Shown piece after piece: positions 1 to 6,613 of a stretch of DNA of 36,127 nt. Source of the DNA: Spirochaetota bacterium. Lineage in GTDB: Bacteria > Spirochaetota > Spirochaetia > ARS1246. Under the pieces are notes generated by a model, which saw nothing but the letters and a program-made list of their open reading frames with translations, did not search any database and was not told the origin of the DNA. Positions within the stretch are counted from its first letter, which is position 1, and the number at the start of each line of letters is the position of its first letter. Location of the stretch: NCBI GenBank assembly GCA_024275515.1, contig JAJRYZ010000196.1, positions 1 through 36,127 of the forward strand, read 5' to 3'. Both the position numbers and the translations under genes were made by a program.

Positions 1-36
1 AGCATCGGGTTCCGCCCCGCGAGGACCGTTCGGTGA
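1..36 (+). CDS. C-terminal end of a SUMF1-fold protein (DGR-target paralogue), partial
   Basis: The first 36 bases read in frame as SIGFRPARTVR followed by TGA. This is the same C-terminus as the complete gene at 284-1483 (VIGFRPARTVR), so the left edge of the window cuts through a tandem paralogue. From base 4 through the stop and to about base 40 the DNA is identical to 1451-1487. The only coding difference is the first codon, AGC here and GTC there; both fit an AAC template codon changed at its adenines. Too little is present to say more about the protein. The family identity comes entirely from the paralogue. Confidence 0.8.
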   Translation, partial: SIGFRPARTVR

Positions 37-66
37 CCTTCTGGGTTTTTACCTTGTTACCTTGTG
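4..66 (+). repeat. Copy 1 of the gene-end repeat (coding tail plus 30-bp non-coding flank)
   Basis: These 63 bases match 1451-1513. The first ~37 are identical and only three substitutions occur in the ~30 bases after the stop codon. Conservation stops abruptly at 'ccttgtg', just before a hairpin. Conservation that passes through a stop codon into non-coding DNA suggests recent copying or a constrained DNA-level signal, such as the initiation-of-mutagenic-homing region of a DGR target. Confidence 0.75.
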
Positions 67-68
67 GA

Positions 69-136
69 GCGGCCGCGGGGTGCGCCCCGGAGGAGCCGCA
101 GCGAAGCCGGCGAGGAGGGGCGCACCCCGCGGCCGC
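69..136 (+). repeat. Perfect 20-bp inverted repeat (hairpin/cruciform) after gene-end repeat 1
   Basis: The arms 69-88 and 117-136 are exact reverse complements (left arm gcggccgcggggtgcgcccc), separated by 28 bases. The structure begins two bases after the conserved gene-end repeat. No T-run follows, so it does not look like an intrinsic terminator. In characterised DGR targets a stem-loop just downstream of the homing signal is needed for efficient retrohoming; assigning that role here is an inference. Confidence 0.7.
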
Positions 137-283
137 GCGCGAACCCGGAAGGGCCGCCGCCCCGGGCAGGACCGACAGGGTCCGAGGTGAGGGACGCGCC
201 GGTACGGAGTGGAGGTGAAGAGGTGTGCCGGCAGTGCGTGCTTCGGCCGGTACGGGACAGGCATGGAGACGGGAGAGTAGCGG

Positions 284-1483
284 ATGAAACGGAGCGGAGA
301 TAGGCTTTCGGGTGGCCGGACAACACGGGCCGGGGCGTTGACGCGCTTGGCGGCGGTTGCGGTTCTGTGGGTGGCCTCGGCGCTTCCCGGGTGCAGGCCC
401 TGGGGCGCTTTCGACAACCCGGTCGATCCGGAGGCGGAGAACTACCAGGGCTTCCCGACGGTAGCCGACCCGTCGGAGATCTCACCCGTCGCGCCGGCGG
501 ACGGGGCGGAGTTTAGCTTCCTTCCGACCTTCGTGTCGAGTGCGGTCGAGAATGCCGCCGCGTACGGGTTGCAGATATCGGGCGATCCGCAATTCCAAAA
601 CATCGCCTTCGAAATCGCCGAGCAGGAGTCCAACACTTTTGACGTAAGCGGCGCGGATTTGAGCGCCGGGGAGTGGTACTGGAGGTGCCGCTCGCGGGCC
701 GGAACGGGCGAGTGGGGCGGCTGGAGTGCGGTGTGGAGCTTCTCGATCGCGGAACGCTTGGTCGGGCTTCTCGATGAAACCTACGTTACCGCCGGGACTT
801 TCCAGATGGGATCGACGACCTCTAGCGATGAGCAGCCGGTCCATACGGTGACCCTGACGCGCGACTTCCTTATCGCGACTTATGAGGTGACCCAGGCACA
901 GTGGCGCGAGGTGATGGGAACGAGTCCCTCATCCTTCAGCGGCGATAATCGGCCCGTTGAAAGCGTGAGCTGGTATGAGGCGGTCGAGTTCTGCAATGCG
1001 CTGAGCGTGCTGGAAGGGCTTGAACCTGCGTATTCGGGTTCGGGCGACGGCGTGGTGGTCGATCTGGACGCGACCGGTTACCGGCTTCCGACCGAGGCGG
1101 AGTGGGAGTACGCAGCTCGGGGCGGAAACGCAAGCGGCGGGTACACCTATTCGGGAAGCGACACCGTCGGCGCTGTGGCGTGGTATTTGGACAACTCGGG
1201 TTCGCAAACCCACGATGTGGGTACCAAGGCGGCGAATGAGCTTGGAATCTACGACATGAGCGGGAACGTGTGGGAGTGGGTGTGGGACTGGTACGACTCA
1301 GGCTACTACGGCGCCTCGCCCGGGAGCGATCCCGCCGGACCCGCTACGGGCTCGTACCGGGTGCTACGCGGCGGGAGCTGGAGCAGCTACGCGACCAGCT
1401 GTCGCGTGGCGAATCGCTCCTACGACACTCCGTCGTTCCGCAACTACGTCATCGGGTTCCGCCCCGCGAGGACCGTTCGGTGA
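284..1483 (+). CDS. SUMF1/FGE-fold lipoprotein, probable DGR variable protein (TvpA-like)
   Basis: A 399-aa predicted lipoprotein. A basic N-terminus and hydrophobic stretch lead to lipobox LPGC (Cys37). Residues ~65-160 look like a fibronectin-type domain. Residues ~165-399 are a formylglycine-generating-enzyme/C-type-lectin fold, with landmarks FQMGS, YEVTQAQW, YRLPTEAEWEYAARGG, MSGNVWEWVWDWY, RVLRGGSW and IGFRPAR. The catalytic cysteine pair of true FGE is absent; the only C-terminal Cys is C373. The protein is therefore more likely a surface ligand-binding lectin fold than a sulfatase activator. A good Shine-Dalgarno (gggagag, 271-277) sits before ATG 284. The last ~38 codons show NNC-type variable positions (see the separate entry). 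By analogy with Treponema denticola TvpA it would be displayed on the cell surface. Confidence 0.85.
   Translation: MKRSGDRLSGGRTTRAGALTRLAAVAVLWVASALPGCRPWGAFDNPVDPEAENYQGFPTVADPSEISPVAPADGAEFSFLPTFVSSAVENAAAYGLQISGDPQFQNIAFEIAEQESNTFDVSGADLSAGEWYWRCRSRAGTGEWGGWSAVWSFSIAERLVGLLDETYVTAGTFQMGSTTSSDEQPVHTVTLTRDFLIATYEVTQAQWREVMGTSPSSFSGDNRPVESVSWYEAVEFCNALSVLEGLEPAYSGSGDGVVVDLDATGYRLPTEAEWEYAARGGNASGGYTYSGSDTVGAVAWYLDNSGSQTHDVGTKAANELGIYDMSGNVWEWVWDWYDSGYYGASPGSDPAGPATGSYRVLRGGSWSSYATSCRVANRSYDTPSFRNYVIGFRPARTVR
1370..1483 (+). other. Candidate DGR variable region (VR)
   Basis: From GGSW (codons 363-366) to the stop, the invariant frame of DGR lectin folds (GGSW...CRVANR...TPS.R...IGFR) is interrupted by codons 367, 368, 369, 372, 379, 380, 381, 385, 387, 388 and 389. 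They read AGC AGC TAC, AGC, TCC TAC GAC, TTC, AAC TAC GTC. Every one ends in C, as expected if each came from a template AAC mutated only at adenines. The truncated paralogue at base 1 has AGC where this gene has GTC (codon 389), again NNC. The NNC pattern is read directly; the DGR interpretation is established for this fold but needs the template repeat and reverse transcriptase, which are not in the window. Confidence 0.72.
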
Positions 1484-1513
1484 CCTTTTGGTTTTTTACC
1501 CTGTTACCTTGTG
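1451..1513 (+). repeat. Copy 2 of the gene-end repeat, candidate homing signal
   Basis: This segment matches 4-66: identical coding tail and stop, then ~30 non-coding bases with three substitutions, ending at 'ccttgtg'. It sits directly between the candidate variable codons and the hairpin at 1515-1553. That is the order variable region, homing signal, hairpin described for DGR targets. Confidence 0.75.
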
Positions 1514-1514
1514 C

Positions 1515-1553
1515 CGGCCCACGGCGGCCGCGGCCCCCGGACGCCGTGGGCCG
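1515..1553 (+). repeat. Perfect 12-bp hairpin after gene-end repeat 2
   Basis: The arms 1515-1526 (cggcccacggcg) and 1542-1553 are exact reverse complements with a 15-base loop. The hairpin starts two bases after the conserved flank, the same relative position as the 20-bp hairpin at 69-136, yet its sequence is unrelated. Conserved position with unconserved sequence suggests that the structure matters. No poly-T follows, so termination is not the obvious role. Confidence 0.65.
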
Positions 1554-1862
1554 CGCGGGGGAACCCGGCGATGCGCGCCGAGTCGGTCGCGGAAGCCCGG
1601 CGTGATGCGGTGGAAGTGCTGCGGCTCGGCGGGAGCTACAGCCGCGGCGAGCGTGGACGCATCGCGGGGAACCCGCGCGGCTTACGACGCCGAGCGGCGG
1701 CGAGCCGGTATGCGTCGGGCGAAACTGAGGCGGACGACGGCGAAAGGTGTTCGCGTTCGCGTGTTGTGCGGCGGTCTTCCGTTGTGGCAGACGCCGAGAT
1801 GATGTTTTCGCGATGATCGGGAGGAGAAGCGATGAGTATGCACGAGAGACGGGGATGCGAAG
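1554..1862 (+). other. Intergenic stretch without a supported gene
   Basis: About 310 GC-rich bases with no recognisable product. Around 1616-1640 a stretch reading VLRLGGSYS in one frame faintly recalls the VLRGGSWSS of the upstream gene; this could be a decayed copy or chance. Near the 3' end a strong Shine-Dalgarno (gggaggag, 1820-1827) precedes ATG 1832, which opens a 12-codon frame (MSMHERRGCEDE) ending at 1870, overlapping the start of the next gene. It may act as a leader peptide or coupling ORF. Confidence 0.4.
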
Positions 1863-3491
1863 ATGAATAGGCGCACTCGCCTGCAGGCCGGTCGTTCGGT
1901 CGCGGCGCGCCCGTTCGTGCCGCGACCTCGAACCGCCCGACGACGCGCTGCGGCGCTTTTTGTTCTTCTGGTCGGGGTCCTCACCATCGCCTCCGCTCTT
2001 TCCGAATGGGTCGGTTCCTACGGAACGAGGACTCCCTATCCCGACGCGCTCTACTACACCGGTTTCGGGCTTGCGCGGAGGAGCGGCAACGACGCGGCGG
2101 CGCTCGAAGCGGCGAGGACCCGGGCGAAGTCCGACCTCATTTCGAAGATCCGGGTCCAGGTCCGCTCGACGATCACCTCGCGCGAAGGCTTATCCACAAC
2201 GGACGCCCCGGTGGTCGCGACGGTGGTGAGCGAGAGCATCGCATCGCTCGATATCGAAAACGTCGGCTTCGACGTCGAGAAGAACATGCGTAACCTCTAC
2301 GTGCTTGCCCGGGTGGCGAAGAGCGATCTCGCGTCTTTCTACCGGCGCAGGCTCGACGCGGTTGTGGCGCGGGTCGTCGAGCTCCACGAGCAGGCGAAGC
2401 GGTACGAGTCGGACGGCGACGGCGCGGCGGCGCTCACGGTCTACGCCCGTCTTTCGACCGAGCTCGAAGAGGCCTACCGCATCGTCGGGATACTCGACAC
2501 CGTCGTCAGGGGAACGATGGAGGCCGCTCCTTTTCCGGTTGCCGTCGGCGACCGGAGGCTTACCGAGCGCGACTTTTCCGCGATGGGCGTCGATGCGGCC
2601 GGTGCGCTCGAACGGCTCCGGTTCGGACGCTCGCGCGATATCGAGGCGGCGATGTCGTTGATGCTCGTTCAGCTCGCCGATCAGGAGGTGCCGCGCGGCA
2701 GTTTTCGCGTCGGGAACCTGACCTTCGCCGACTCCGACTATTCAAGCGCTTTCGGCGCCTACGCGGCCGAAGCGATCGGAACTACGCTCGCGCGGCGCTA
2801 CGGGGGCGGCGGGGTCGATCTGGCGGTGCGAGGAAGCTACCGGATCGAGGGTGAGCGAATAGTGCTTCGGCTGATCGTGCAGAACCCTTCGGGGAAGATC
2901 GTCGGCTCCTCCACGTTGCGCTTCCCGGTCGATTCGCTCGCCCCGGACATAGAGCTTAGGCCGCGGAACTTCGAACAGGCGCTCGTCGACCGGCGCGAGA
3001 TCGTCGCGGGGGCGGTGATCGACGGCGGAATCTCGGTGGAGGTGTGGACCAACAAGGGGCGAAACGCCGACCGGCTCGTGTTTGTCGAAGGCGAGACGAT
3101 CGAGTTCTATTTCCGCGTCAACCAGCCGTGCTATCTCATGCTTACCTATATTCTCGCGACCGGAGAGAAGGTGCTGCTCGATGAGTCGTTCTATATCGGT
3201 CAGGACAAAGTAAATCTGGTCGTCCGCTATCCCACTCAGTTCGAACCCGTGCCGCCTTTCGGCGTCGAGCGGCTCCTCGTCACCGCCTACGAAGAGAAGC
3301 CGCCGGCGCCCGACGTCGTCGTTCGAACGATCGAAGGAGTCGACTATCCTGTTTTTCGCTCGATGAGGGCGGTCTACTCGACGACGCGCGGCATCCGGCC
3401 GAAGGCGAGGTCGAATCCGGACCGTGAAATGCGCGTGGGAGAGGCGGCGCTCGTTATGACCACCGTCGCGCCGCGTGAGCACCGGGACTGA
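1863..3491 (+). CDS. Exported LPP20-like / DUF4384 domain protein
   Basis: 542 aa, function unknown. An arginine-rich N-terminus and one hydrophobic segment (about 29-46) indicate a signal peptide or anchor. Residues ~60-150 (YYTGFGLARRSGNDAAALEA, then ARVAKSDLASFYRRRLD) resemble the LPP20/FlgP-like lipoprotein domain. Residues ~165-330 are helical and uncharacterised. Residues ~394-500 (VEGETIEFYFRVNQPCYLMLTYI...GEKVLL) match DUF4384, a beta-rich domain often found in envelope proteins and next to caspase- or SUMF1-domain proteins. No earlier in-frame start exists because TGA lies at 1833-1835. The better Shine-Dalgarno serves the overlapping mini-ORF at 1832, so translation may be coupled. 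The domain match is clear; the role is not. Confidence 0.75.
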   Translation: MNRRTRLQAGRSVAARPFVPRPRTARRRAAALFVLLVGVLTIASALSEWVGSYGTRTPYPDALYYTGFGLARRSGNDAAALEAARTRAKSDLISKIRVQVRSTITSREGLSTTDAPVVATVVSESIASLDIENVGFDVEKNMRNLYVLARVAKSDLASFYRRRLDAVVARVVELHEQAKRYESDGDGAAALTVYARLSTELEEAYRIVGILDTVVRGTMEAAPFPVAVGDRRLTERDFSAMGVDAAGALERLRFGRSRDIEAAMSLMLVQLADQEVPRGSFRVGNLTFADSDYSSAFGAYAAEAIGTTLARRYGGGGVDLAVRGSYRIEGERIVLRLIVQNPSGKIVGSSTLRFPVDSLAPDIELRPRNFEQALVDRREIVAGAVIDGGISVEVWTNKGRNADRLVFVEGETIEFYFRVNQPCYLMLTYILATGEKVLLDESFYIGQDKVNLVVRYPTQFEPVPPFGVERLLVTAYEEKPPAPDVVVRTIEGVDYPVFRSMRAVYSTTRGIRPKARSNPDREMRVGEAALVMTTVAPREHRD

Positions 3492-3859
3492 CTTCATGCC
3501 GCACCGTCCTCCCCGGACCCCGGGAAGCGCTTCACCGCCTTCGAGACCGCGCGCGGTTGATGCCCGCAATCTGACCTTCCGGTAGCCGCCGACACGGCCA
3601 CGGCGGTTATGGCAATCGGGCAAGCCCCGGGCGCTCCGCCCTTCCAGCGGCTTGTCGACCTCATCGCCGACACGGGTTCGCTTCGGATCGCTTTCATCAT
3701 GCTCGGAATCTTGCGGCGGCCGGTGATTTTCACCTTCATGGCGGCTCCGATGCCGGTCCGTCGCCGGTGGGTCGCCGCCCCAACCGTCGGTGGGCATGTT
3801 TTGCAGGAGCAGATGCATCGAGAATCCTCCGGCGATACATCAAAAATATGTCAATTAAT
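3492..3859. other. Intergenic region, no supported gene
   Basis: About 370 bases. Several open frames exist on both strands (for example 3494-3739 minus and 3609-3863 plus), but none has a convincing ribosome-binding site or a recognised motif. Composition shifts from GC-rich to AT-rich near 3835, where the promoter of the cytochrome gene begins. Confidence 0.5.
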
Positions 3860-3888
3860 TTGACTATGCCTGAAGCTTGTTTCATAAT
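3860..3888 (+). promoter_or_regulatory. Sigma-70-type promoter of the cytochrome gene
   Basis: TTGACT (3860-3865) is followed by a 17-base spacer and CATAAT (3883-3888), in a locally AT-rich stretch. The expected transcript start near 3895 gives a ~44-base leader to ATG 3939. It also makes the alternative upstream ATG at 3891 unlikely. Confidence 0.65.
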
Positions 3889-3938
3889 GGATGAAGAATG
3901 GTTGCGCTCTAATCATACCAAAGATTGGGAGAGGGCTG

Positions 3939-5123
3939 ATGATCACGACAAGAGAAAAACTGATTGTTACATTGGCAGTGCTATTTGCGCCGGCTTTTCT
4001 ATTCGCTGCAGGGCAGCTTGAGGAGGAGGAAGCTGCTCAGGTGAGTGAAGAAAGGGTGATCGAGTTGATCAAATCGAACCAGGTCGACGTCATCAAAGTT
4101 TTGGGCGACACCTGCGGAGCTTGTCACGGAGCCGAGACACAATATCCGGTTGCGGGCGCGGTGCTCGGGTACGAGCAATCGGGCCATGCTCTCGGTTTCG
4201 ACAAACACAGTCAGAACTCCTGGTATGCAAACGGCAACGGGTGCCAGAAATGCCATACGAGCGAAGGTTTTGTCGAGTATGTAACGACGGGAAAAGTCGA
4301 AGGTTACGTTGACTATCCTTCACAACCAGGCTGCTTTTCCTGTCACGATCCCCACACAACCGGCGATTTTTCTCTGAGGACCACTGCTGCGGTCACTCTG
4401 GCGGAGGGCTCGATATTCGACAAGGGGGACGGCAACCTCTGCGCAAACTGCCATCAGTCCCGCAGTTCCGCCGTCTCGCTCGTAAAAGCCATGCCTGCGA
4501 AGAGTATCCGACCCTACTGGGGCGCCCACCACGGCCCCGAAGCGGATATGCTGAATGGGACCAACGGGTTTGAGAATCCTGCGCAATCTTACGGCACCGG
4601 CGCCCATACCTATGTCGTCGCCGATTCCTGCGTAAGCTGCCACCTCGCGCGGCCCGAAGGCAGATACTCGCTCTCCCCGGAAGTCGGAGGCCACAGTTTC
4701 TACCTCAAGGGCGAGGTGCACGGCGCGACGAAAATCAACGCCGCCGCATGTAAGAGCTGCCACGACGACGTGGGCCAGGACGGTGAGTTCTTCGATATCA
4801 AGGGCGAGGGCGACTACGACAACGACGGTACCGTCGAACCCGTGCAGGCCGAGGTGGAGGGTCTTCTGCGCATCCTCGTGAACCCGGACGGCACCGGTCT
4901 GCTCCAAAAAACCGACACGCCTCTCTATGCTCCCGACGGTTCGGCGCCGTGGCCGTTCTCTGAAGCCGTTGTTCCCATTGAAGAGGTGGCCGCGATTTAC
5001 AATTACCGGTTTGTCGAAGAGGACAGGTCACTCGGTATCCACAATCCGGTGTACGCCGTGCAGTTGCTCATGGATTCCATCGCGGCACTCGATCCTTCCT
5101 TCGACTTGTCGGAACGGCCGTAG
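3939..5123 (+). CDS. Secreted hexahaem cytochrome c
   Basis: 394 aa from ATG 3939, chosen because gggagaggg (3927-3935) lies just upstream and the promoter excludes ATG 3891. A signal peptide (MITTREKL...FLFAA, cleavage near residue 23) directs export. Six CXXCH haem-c sites are visible at about residues 59-63, 102-106, 132-136, 168-172, 231-235 and 271-275, with additional histidines (H83, H90, H197, H198, H251, H261) as possible distal ligands. The C-terminal part (IHNPVYAVQLLMDSI) resembles the tail of multihaem cytochromes of the c554/NrfA superfamily, but no catalytic signature can be assigned. It probably carries electrons in the periplasm or at the cell surface. It appears to be transcribed alone; no quinol dehydrogenase or maturation gene is adjacent. 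Confidence 0.88.
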   Translation: MITTREKLIVTLAVLFAPAFLFAAGQLEEEEAAQVSEERVIELIKSNQVDVIKVLGDTCGACHGAETQYPVAGAVLGYEQSGHALGFDKHSQNSWYANGNGCQKCHTSEGFVEYVTTGKVEGYVDYPSQPGCFSCHDPHTTGDFSLRTTAAVTLAEGSIFDKGDGNLCANCHQSRSSAVSLVKAMPAKSIRPYWGAHHGPEADMLNGTNGFENPAQSYGTGAHTYVVADSCVSCHLARPEGRYSLSPEVGGHSFYLKGEVHGATKINAAACKSCHDDVGQDGEFFDIKGEGDYDNDGTVEPVQAEVEGLLRILVNPDGTGLLQKTDTPLYAPDGSAPWPFSEAVVPIEEVAAIYNYRFVEEDRSLGIHNPVYAVQLLMDSIAALDPSFDLSERP

Positions 5124-5156
5124 CAGAAGAGCACACGGTTTGTAGCGCCCGCCGTA

Positions 5157-5430
5157 TCATCGCCTGCGAATGAGCTTTGATACGGCGTGCCGTTCGACGC
5201 GTTCGAGAATGATGGGACTTTCGGCGGCGCCCTCTTTGTATGGGCGCCGGCGTTGCCCCGTGGCCGCGGGAACGATCTTCGACACATACTCATCATATGC
5301 TTCGTTCACGGTGATTAAGCCGTCGCCGTTGGAGTCTCCTGAGCGCCCGCGGCAGGCAGTAGGTAAAATACCCATGAAACGGGATTTCCGCGGGAGACGT
5401 CGTGGTACCGACGGTGGGGCATCTCACGCA
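5157..5430 (-). pseudogene. Frameshifted remnant of a caspase-like (peptidase C14) gene, C-terminal part
   Basis: On the minus strand one frame reads GDSNGDGLITVNEAYDEYVS followed by KIVPAATGQRRRPYKEG, the EF-hand-like tail seen at the end of many bacterial caspase-family proteins, and stops at 5157. Just upstream another frame reads PAEIPFHGYFTYCLP (His codon at 5374-5376), matching the HGxFTYYLL segment that precedes that tail. The two pieces are in different frames with the break near 5335-5355, and the catalytic His/Cys domain is missing. It is therefore a decayed 3' end, not a working gene. The family call rests on two short recognisable segments. Confidence 0.55.
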
Positions 5431-5666
5431 CCGCGTGCAGCGTCCCTCTGGAACTGCCGGTCGTTGAGGCCCTACTTCCTGGATGCCGTCGCGGACTCAC
5501 AGTCACCCCGCCGACCACGCAATGGAAATAGGAAGCAAGCCCCGGCCCGTGGTCCGACGCATCGGCAGCTCATCCGGGGCGTTATGATGGCCTGAAAAAT
5601 CGGCATGAGAACCGGCATTGCTCGCCAATTGAAGCAACCGACTCATCCATGTAGTATTTGCTAGGC
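5431..5666. other. Intergenic region, nothing recognised
   Basis: No convincing gene, hairpin or promoter. It may include further degenerate sequence of the caspase-like remnant, but no family motif is visible in any frame. Confidence 0.4.
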
Positions 5667-6386
5667 ATGCCCATACAAACACACGTCGTCGGCAAATCGA
5701 TCGACCTAACGTCTTACTTGCCGGAATCCGTCGCGTCCTTGGCGAACACTCGACAGATCGATCTGGCGATTCCTACAATCGCCAAGACGCCCGAGGTGCT
5801 TGCAGATATCGCTGCAGCCCTACGGCGAATTCCTACACGTCACCATCTCCATTTGGGCGATGCCCGGACCGTCACCTTTCTTGAGCCGGAATCGGTACAT
5901 CTGGTTGTCACGTCTCCACCCTACTGGACGCTTAAGCGCTACAACGATTCACCAAACCAAATAGGTCACGTGGCGCAATACGACGAGTTCTTGAGTGCAT
6001 TAGACGCTGTCTGGGAGATTCTGTTCCATGCCCTTGTTCCGGGAGGTCGCGTCGTTTGCGTCGTCGGAGATGTGTGCCTGTCGCGCCGAAAGAACAACGG
6101 AGAGCACACGTGCGTTCCTCTTCACTCATCTATCCAAGAGCACTGCCGTGCCCTTGGCTTTTCGAACTTGGCTCCCATCATTTGGCACAAAATCGCAAAT
6201 GCTTCATACGAAGTAGCGGGCAATTCAAGGTTTTTTGGGAAGCCGTATGAGCCAAACGGCGTCATTAAGAATGATATTGAGTACATTCTCATGCTGCGCA
6301 AGCCGGGTGGCTATCGAAAGCCTTCTCAATGCGCGTCTGCGCGAGGCGGTTGCCCACTTCTGGAGCACGCGAACTCGGCAGGATGA
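5667..6386 (+). CDS. C-terminally truncated DNA methyltransferase (N4-cytosine/N6-adenine class)
   Basis: 239 aa from ATG 5667; TTG 5658 is an alternative and neither has a clear ribosome-binding site. Motif IV, TSPPYW, at about residues 82-87 is the catalytic signature of amino-methyltransferases acting on DNA. It is followed by LVPGGRVVCVVGD and the conserved block IEYILMLRKPGGYRKPS near residue 223. In intact relatives this block leads to the C-terminal S-adenosylmethionine site (DPFxGxGT). Here the frame instead reads 16 unrelated residues and stops. The cofactor motif is missing, so activity is unlikely. No restriction endonuclease is adjacent. The break lies close to the 29-bp repeat that bounds the next cluster, so an insertion or recombination may have cut the gene. 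Confidence 0.75.
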   Translation: MPIQTHVVGKSIDLTSYLPESVASLANTRQIDLAIPTIAKTPEVLADIAAALRRIPTRHHLHLGDARTVTFLEPESVHLVVTSPPYWTLKRYNDSPNQIGHVAQYDEFLSALDAVWEILFHALVPGGRVVCVVGDVCLSRRKNNGEHTCVPLHSSIQEHCRALGFSNLAPIIWHKIANASYEVAGNSRFFGKPYEPNGVIKNDIEYILMLRKPGGYRKPSQCASARGGCPLLEHANSAG

Positions 6387-6613
6387 AAATCAAGGTGCCG
6401 GCACAGGCCGGAGGGACTCCGGCAATCGTTCCGCAGTAACCGGCGGAAAGCAAAAGGCCCGGCGGCAACCGCCCCCATTTTCGTGGCGATTCGTCGGTTC
6501 TTCCGATTACGCGTCAGAGGACGGTTGAACGGCCGCCGCCCCAAGCGACCGATTTCCGAACTCCGTGGCTGCACCCAGGCGGGCCGATCTCGGGCATTAC
6601 GTCCCCGACGTTC
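6387..6613. other. Left boundary gap of glycan cluster 1, repeat-bearing
   Basis: No gene is supported. Two segments recur in the right boundary gap: 6431-6451 resembles 23201-23220 (CAGTA(A)CCGG.GGAAAGC core), and 6481-6509 matches 23147-23175. The shared pieces occur in opposite order in the two gaps, which looks like remnants of a mobile element's ends. Confidence 0.45.
6481..6509 (+). repeat. 29-bp direct repeat, left copy
   Basis: Identical at 27 of 29 positions to 23147-23175, in the same orientation. The shared exact core is 22 bases (6485-6506). The two copies lie in the non-coding gaps on either side of glycan cluster 1, about 16.7 kb apart. Confidence 0.7.

Noticed and set aside
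69-136. Hairpin as an intrinsic transcription terminator
   Set aside because: No T-run follows the right arm, and the hairpin starts at a fixed distance from the conserved gene-end repeat, as does the unrelated one at 1515-1553.
284-1483. Functional formylglycine-generating enzyme serving the sulfatase at 31869-33290
   Set aside because: The catalytic cysteine pair of FGE is absent, the protein is a predicted surface lipoprotein, and the sulfatase motif is the CxAxR type.
1590-1720. Possible template repeat of a DGR (segment reading VLRLGGSYS)
   Set aside because: Similarity to the variable region is limited to about 25 bases and there are no AAC codons at the expected places.
3494-3739. 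Small minus-strand ORF of 81 codons
   Set aside because: No ribosome-binding site and no recognisable motif; overlapping frames on both strands are equally open, as is common in GC-rich DNA.
2742-3818. Long minus-strand open frame opposite the DUF4384 gene
   Set aside because: Low-complexity, arginine/aspartate-rich translation typical of an antisense shadow; the plus-strand gene has clear domains.
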